From Stromatinia cepivora (taxonomy: Eukaryota > Ascomycota > Leotiomycetes > Helotiales > Sclerotiniaceae), in assembly GCA_014898415.1 (NCBI GenBank), contig RCTD01000001.1, forward strand, positions 2,790,001 through 2,854,000: a stretch of 64,000 nucleotides of DNA. The letters are read 5' to 3'. Below, in pieces: positions 58,423 through 64,000 of the stretch (within the stretch, counting starts at the first letter, position 1; every line of letters starts with the position of its first letter). Both the position numbers and the translations under genes were made by a program. A model generated the notes under the pieces. That model was not told the DNA's origin and did not search any database. It worked only from the letters and a program-made list of their open reading frames with translations.

Positions 58423-59131
58423 ATGTATTTTTCAAAACTTCTCCTCTTTTCCGCTGGAGCCATAACTACAGGCCTAGCTCAACAATTCATGGTTCCTGCC
58501 CCATGGTATGTCGAGAAAATCAGTATTGGAAACATCAGACACGGCACTGGCGGCTTGTAAGTTCTTTCCGTCCAAACTAACAACTGATTCTATGACTTCT
58601 AACATGAGAAAATAGCTGGTCATTCAACTTGATCGACACGCCTACTCCAGCTCCGCAAGGTCTGAATGTAACTTGTAGTTATACCTCTCAAACTACTTAT
58701 ATATTCGCACTCGATGGTTACCCAGTCGATGCATCCTGCAGTGGTGATCCCAATGTGACTTTCAGTCTATACCCTGATGGCGATCATTTTACCTTCAATA
58801 TCACGCACTTGTATGGAAATTGCGGAACGTAAGTTTTTGTCTGGTGTTCGAGTTGATGAAATCGTAGACTAATATATAATTATAGTGCGGATAGCCCAGC
58901 CCCTGTAAGCAGAATCGGTTCTTTGATTTCGGGGAAAACCTTTTGGAAAAGTACTGACTTATTTTTTTGTAGTGCAACGACAATGGAACATGGCAATTTA
59001 GTTGGGATGACGTCAGGGGACAAGAGTCCGATGTCCAAAATAATTTTGGACAATCTGGAAGTTTCTATAGAGCTTCCATTTCCATGTATCCAAACCGGGC
59101 GATACCTAGTGAGAAGTGCGAGTTCTGTTGA
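58423..59131 (+). CDS. small secreted cysteine-containing protein
   Basis: Four exons: 58423-58556, 58616-58828, 58886-58904, 58973-59131 (introns 59, 57, 68 bp), 174 aa. The signal peptide MYFSKLLLFSAGAITTGLAQ is followed by a mature protein with six cysteines (in NVTCSY, ASCSG, GNCGT, APCND, EKCEFC), enough for three disulfides, and two to three N-glycosylation sequons. The sequence ends at Cys. Exon 3 is a 19-nt microexon. Splicing it restores NDNGTWQFSWDD and a sensible Tyr/Trp-rich C-terminus, whereas retaining the last intron gives a different open C-terminus. Size, cysteines and export resemble candidate effectors or cell-wall-associated small proteins, but I recognise no family and no function is claimed. 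Confidence 0.75.
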
Positions 59132-59623
59132 TATGGAGTAGGAGGATGATGAAGCGGCGAGGAGATGCCTGGTGTGCTATGGAAACAAGTAAAATACTCG
59201 AAAAAGTCGCATTGAGTTTTTAGATGAAGTCTGCTGGAAATGGTGGAACCACAAATAGGAATTAATAAACCTTATAATTGACAATCCGGCACCATTTGCT
59301 TTTGAGTGCTTTGGAATATCAGTAGCGGGAACAAAATGTCCATAAAGCTCTGTTGGCCTTGGAGGATTGGCTTATATAGAGGAACGAAGCTCATGTGTCA
59401 TGAGCTCACCTCGGAGAATGCATTCGGTACTGTATTGACGTCAGCTTGTGCTGGAGTAACAGTATATAATCACGCACTGTGTTCGGAACTTGGCTTCGCC
59501 ATTTATCAACTGTGCCTATTCGCTACCAAATGAAACGGAGGCTTCCTTCATAGCCTCAACCTAATTTGGATTGGGAAATGAGAGTAAGATGGCGTTCTTA
59601 TAACCGAAGACTGTCAGAATATA
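59132..59623. other. intergenic region
   Basis: About 490 bp between convergent genes; probably the two 3' regions. A short plus-strand frame (59306-59533) has no supporting feature. Confidence 0.5.
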
Positions 59624-60715
59624 TTACAAGTACTCGAATTGATCATGATACCCATTCGACACTCCACCACAACTCTCGCATGGGATGGATATTCCATATT
59701 GGCACTTTCCACAATCCATGCAATGCCAGTCTCTCCAGTCATTACATTCGTCACAAACAGGACAATGATCAGTACAGTGAGATTCCTCCCATGCACCAGA
59801 GCAGAAGGAGAAGAAATGCACGCCATCCTCAAGAAATGCCTTCTTGAATAATGCCATCCGGATTGGTTTTCTTTCTGCTTCAGTTTTAGCCTTGAGCCAC
59901 GTTTTTCCGAGCTCTTGTATTTCTTCATCAGACCCATCGTAGAATATGGATCCTTCAGGCTTATCATAATACTTCTTTTCATCGACTCCCATAATGGTAC
60001 TTCGTAGCTCCTCTTGTGTATATGCGGAATCGAGATCCAAATCAGGCCCTTGTGCTTTCATCCAGCTCGCAAAGCAATTTGTAACGCGCAGCCTCTGCTC
60101 TCCGAAGAAGAGGGCAAGTTTGTTTAGATAATTGGCACATGAGGTACATTTGCAGTCTGAACCACAACTGAAGGAATTCTTAGAACATTCGCATCGACCA
60201 TTTGCGCAACTATTTTTACAGGAGCAGGAGAAAGATTCCGAGGTACCGCGCTGTTTGAGCTAAGAATAATTAGCAAGCGCATCAGCATGGCATAAAATTA
60301 ATCGTATCCTTACTTCCGTGACCTTTCTGTTTCTGTTGACGAATTCGTCCTCCCGTTCTGACATCTCATTATCGCTTCCCTCGCGAGCATGTTCACCAGC
60401 AACATGATCCGGTTCAGAATAAGACGCAAAATCAGGAGCAGGATCCAGATCAGGGTCAGATTCTGATGGGGCTTCATTTATTTTTGCGTGTTCTAAATCG
60501 ACCACATGAGCTATCTCAGGATGCGAAATATAAGCTTGAACAAGAATGGTACGAAGTTGTGATTCCTTCAAATCGTGAACCAGCTTATTCGCTCTGAACA
60601 ATGCAGCCATTGATGTTTGTGAATTTGAATGCTCCATGCCGAGCGCAGTCCTAGGAACTTTAGCAGATCGCTCTATTGATGGTGCTCCTGCCTTTCGTTT
60701 ATTAGATGAAGCCAT
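59624..60715 (-). CDS. CXC-domain (Tesmin/TSO1-like) nuclear protein, paralogue 1
   Basis: Two exons read downward: 60715-60314 and 60259-59624 (54-bp intron, phase 0), 345 aa. The N-terminus has a basic NLS-like stretch (NKRKAGAP) and a helical [17 protein letters not shown] segment, then an acidic Ser-rich linker. Exon 2 opens with a single CXC unit at about residues 146-175 ([20 protein letters not shown], then [10 protein letters not shown]), the zinc-binding DNA-contact module of Tesmin/TSO1-type proteins. The middle part reads [19 protein letters not shown]-terminal Cys/His module follows: [33 protein letters not shown]. It shares this whole layout with the divergent neighbour at 61303-62571. 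A DNA-binding regulatory role is inferred. Confidence 0.82.
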
Positions 60716-61302
60716 TTTAGGATGCGGATGACGTGGCAGATATATAGCAAAGTGTATGATGCAGGTGAATGAACAGGAAGATTATAGTTTATATTGAGTA
60801 GATTCCTGGAGATGTGGAAGACGCGTTTCGCATTTGTAGGGATACACGAGAGCACGAGGGGTGGTCTGTGTAAAAATCTATCCGGTGACTAAGCTAATCC
60901 TGTCTAAGGAAAGGGGGTTTTTTCTCTTCGTTTGTCCATGGCTAAGGTGCAGTTCAAGAACATTCGAAGCGATCTTTGACGTTAACGTTATTATTGACGG
61001 ATTGCTTGATGCCATGTAACATCTCACGATTTATTGATCTATGACTGTGAGTACCTAGTAGTTCTCATGTTGTTTTCAGACATGAAGATGCTAGAAGAGG
61101 CAGGGAAGAAATTACATTTCCAATTTCTGATCTATCACATTCCTTCACCTCACGCGTTCACGCGAGACGCGTTAAGTACTTGCTTTTCTTATACTGCAAA
61201 CTTGTCTATATTTCCTTTCGATTCCTTCTGCCGTTCATAGTTGTCATTGTTGCCATTGTCTTTTCTTCTCATTGTATATCAAGTGTCCTTGCAATTATAG
61301 AT
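60716..61302. promoter_or_regulatory. shared divergent promoter of the two CXC-domain genes
   Basis: 587 bp between the start codons of two inverted paralogues. No inverted-repeat arms were noticed by eye. The right half just before 61303 is CT/TTG-rich. Confidence 0.5.
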
Positions 61303-62571
61303 ATGAGTTCGAGTCGAGCAGAACATAGTGCAATGCACGAAAGTGCCAGTCATCCTGCAAAGAGACGCAAGTCTACGCATAATTCTGAGACCATTAAAAA
61401 TTTATTGATGGACTTCAAACCTTTACAATTACGTCAAGTCATTGAGATAGCGTTGAGAAAAGGAAATGTTATGAAATGTATACGCCATATTCATGCTCAA
61501 TTACCAGGAAAGTTATCGCCTGAGAAGCATTCCGAGTCGTTAGTCACGGATTCGGCACCGATTACAGACGAAGTCATTGAGAGCATCGAGAAATCTCCAT
61601 TGCCATTGAGACATTTGAACCCCGTGCCAGCAACAAAGGAAACCGGACAGCCACCACCGCAGCCACTTTCAGCGAAACATAAGGAGGGCCTATCTGACAA
61701 TGTCACGCGGCCTTCCATTCACCTCCCCGAGACCGCTAGCGGTGGCAATCTGCCTACACCGAGGAACTCCCAGGAACCAAGAGAAGTATAATGCCCTGTC
61801 TCAAATTTCGAAACTCTCAGCTAAACAATATCATTGCAGATACCTATGACTCCAGAGCCTTGGATGGCCCCAGAGCCAGAAATCGACGCCCATTCATCTC
61901 TTCTAGAATCCGAACTCTATTTTTGTCCACCACCTGCAGCTACAACCTGCAACTGCCGATCCGGATGTTCTTCCACCCGCTGCAAATGTTTCAAGTCCGG
62001 GTATGGCTGTTCTCCATCACCCTCCTCTGGGTGCAAATGCGAATCTTGCGTCAACATGCTCAACGATTTGTCTTCTTTCTTTGGATCCCCCAAATCTTCC
62101 GACTTCAAGATCGCCGCTAGTCCCGATCTCTTGAAATGGATTCGCAAAGAGTCGAGGAATGGAAGATTTGATTTGATTCATCCAGACACAATAGAAGAAT
62201 TAAGAAGCATGCTAATGGGCGTTGAATATGGAGATATATTGTCCCCACCCAATTTCCCCGTTTTCTCGGGAAAACTTAGAGGGATAAGAAGGGCGTGGAT
62301 GAGGACTGATAATACTGATGATGAAAGAGAAGATGTCAAGAAAGAGTTATTTAAAGAAGCTTTTGGGGTCATGGCGGAACCTAAGAATGATTATTGGTGT
62401 TTTTGTAAGAATGAATGGAAGCAGACTATTCTTTGGGCGTTCTGTACGAAATGTGATGAGTGCAGAGATACTCGAGAGTGGCATTGTGAAAAGTGTGGAG
62501 ACAGGAATATCGGAGAGAATTGTGAATGCCAGAGGGGTATGAAACGAAGAAAACGTGGTTCGGACCACTAA
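61303..62571 (+). CDS. CXC-domain (Tesmin/TSO1-like) nuclear protein, paralogue 2
   Basis: Two exons: 61303-61785 and 61840-62571 (54-bp intron, phase 0), 404 aa. The start MSSSRAEH was chosen at the ATG after an in-frame hydrophobic stretch that is more likely leader. It has the basic PAKRRKS cluster and a LLMDFKPLQLRQVIEIALRK helix matching paralogue 1, and a Pro-rich linker. Exon 2 carries the CXC unit CNCRSGCSSTRCKCFKSGYG then SGCKCESC, slightly longer than in the neighbour. IEELRSMLMGVEYGD aligns with [15 protein letters not shown]. The C-terminal module YWCFCKNEW, CTKCDECRDTREWHCEKC, CECQRG aligns with that of paralogue 1. A basic tail (KRRKRG) ends the protein. Probably a nuclear DNA-binding protein; targets unknown. 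Confidence 0.82.
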
Positions 62572-64000
62572 TAAGCCATCGGACAACATGTTGGCTGTTA
62601 CAAGTGGGCAGTCTAAGTCTGTCCTTTACCTTTGGATAGTCAGGTGGGGCGTCAATGTCGAGGATATAGAATTTTTTTTTTAAGTGGTGGTAGAAGGATC
62701 TTTTCATCAGCAGCTTGCTTTTACACGGACGGGCGATTTTTTAAACTCTTCGAATATATTTATATCTTTCATATATGTATTATCCACAACTCTAACCATG
62801 GCTTTCAATATTTCAGAACGCGGACCAAAACCTCTGGATTAACAACGGCATCTAGTCCTAGATGTTTGACCAGCGCCAGCTAAATGGTTCAAAAGTGGTT
62901 TTGAGCTGTTTCAAATGCATTGTAATGTGCTCAAAGCCATCAGACAATGGATCATTAAATTTTCTCTGTGCAAATGTCCAGCACATTCATCATCATATCT
63001 CCGGTGCTGCTCCATGATATCTTGCCAAATTTCCTGTATCAATCCAAGTGCCGTATGGTGGCTCTGAAGATGCTCAGAAATAGCCTGAAACGCTCAGTTG
63101 AGAACACACAATGTCTTGCTCAGAGTATCAGAATCGATTGCTTCTTGGAGTTTTCCTTCCAAGTATTAAATCATCGTAAAAATAAACCCATACCTGTGGA
63201 ACTGACTAGAATCAGACTACTAAGGGTTTGCATATATTATCACTTGCTCGTTCATACTATCCAAGGCATTTGTCCACCATAGCAGAGCACTTGCAAGGTA
63301 TATGCGATGAACATCAAAACGACTACTAGGTTTAAGACTTGAAGAAATAAATCAAAATGGAGCCAAGGCGGAGGAGATATGGCGGTCGAGAAATTGTATA
63401 CTTAAAAGGGCTTAGTAGGCTTGTGTAATGACTGACTTTTAGGTAAATGAATCTGACTACCGAGTTCTGGCTACTAAGTTGATGTCGATATAGAGGCTGA
63501 GGTATCGGCATCGCAATGCCATACCGTCTGAGAATTGACGCCAGGACAAGATTCACACTGATGGGGCTCGTTGGGAGTTTTTTGAGGTGAACTATTTGGC
63601 CCTAAACTCATTAGATGTATTTAATGCCCGATCTTTGAATCTAGATTATAGTCCATACCATTGAACGTGCTATTGATAGACTGATAATGAGAATGTGAAA
63701 GTTGCGTTTTCTGGTAGTGATGGAGCAAAACTTCCGATAACTTGCCTCAGCAGTATTCATTCGACTGATGATTGATGATCGTGTTTGTAATAATCATATC
63801 TGTCTTTCTCCACGGTAAAATGATAGCTAGGAATTGGCACTTAAAGAATATCATCCTAATATCGAATGTGCCATTCCATGTCAAACAATATGAAGCTTCG
63901 TGAAAATCAAATATGACAGTTCCAAGTTCTATGAAGTTATTAACATATTGCATTTCGTATTTCATTCATTGAATATTTCAATTGAAAAATGGAGAGGAAA
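62572..64000. other. gene-free sequence to window end
   Basis: 1.4 kb with no recognisable gene on either strand; only short frames of unremarkable composition. A gene could begin beyond the window edge. Confidence 0.5.

Overview
The window comes from a filamentous ascomycete (Pezizomycotina). The genes have short spliceosomal introns (about 47-83 bp, GT..AG, with recognisable branch points), CT-rich leaders, and protein families typical of this group (CORVET Vps3, Coy1/CASP, Ctr9, an Snf2-type remodeller, a fungal OCRL-like 5-phosphatase, DUF3455 secreted proteins). The mix of gene-dense DNA with a long AT-rich, transition-degraded transposon block suggests a Leotiomycetes genome such as Botrytis/Sclerotinia. 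That placement is inference from general resemblance, not a search.

Bases 1-8160 are an AT-rich, gene-free block. It holds a pair of 172-bp direct repeats (881-1052 and 3364-3535) bracketing four different minisatellite arrays. Next comes a Ty1/copia-type retrotransposon relic whose pol reading frame (about 4015-7104) is still collinear in one frame but full of stop codons, the signature expected from repeat-induced point mutation (RIP). The AT-rich block ends abruptly near 8160.

Bases 8445-39992 are gene-rich: mitochondrial phosphatidylserine decarboxylase; an FAD/NAD(P)-binding oxidoreductase; a Herp/Usa1-like ubiquitin-like membrane protein; Vps3 and Coy1/CASP head to head; a secreted DUF3455 protein; Ctr9 of the Paf1 complex; a QLQ-HSA-SNF2-bromodomain chromatin remodeller; and a secreted S41-type peptidase-like protein. 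A gene-poor stretch follows (39993-46310). After it come a P-loop protein resembling phage-type nucleoside/nucleotide kinases with an added membrane segment, a secreted histidine-acid-phosphatase-like protein, Dcp1, and an OCRL-like inositol polyphosphate 5-phosphatase. The last part holds a small cysteine-containing secreted protein and two divergently transcribed paralogues with a Tesmin/TSO1-like CXC domain plus a second C-terminal Cys-rich module.

The genes mostly do independent housekeeping work: lipid synthesis, endosome/Golgi traffic, transcription and chromatin, and mRNA decay. I see no secondary-metabolite or defence cluster. Intron positions were inferred by reading splice signals and restoring the family reading frame; all multi-exon models below sum to whole codons. 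The least conventional items are the inverted CXC pair, the phage-kinase-like membrane protein, the microexon-containing secreted protein with an alternative C-terminus, and the repeat architecture of the AT-rich block.
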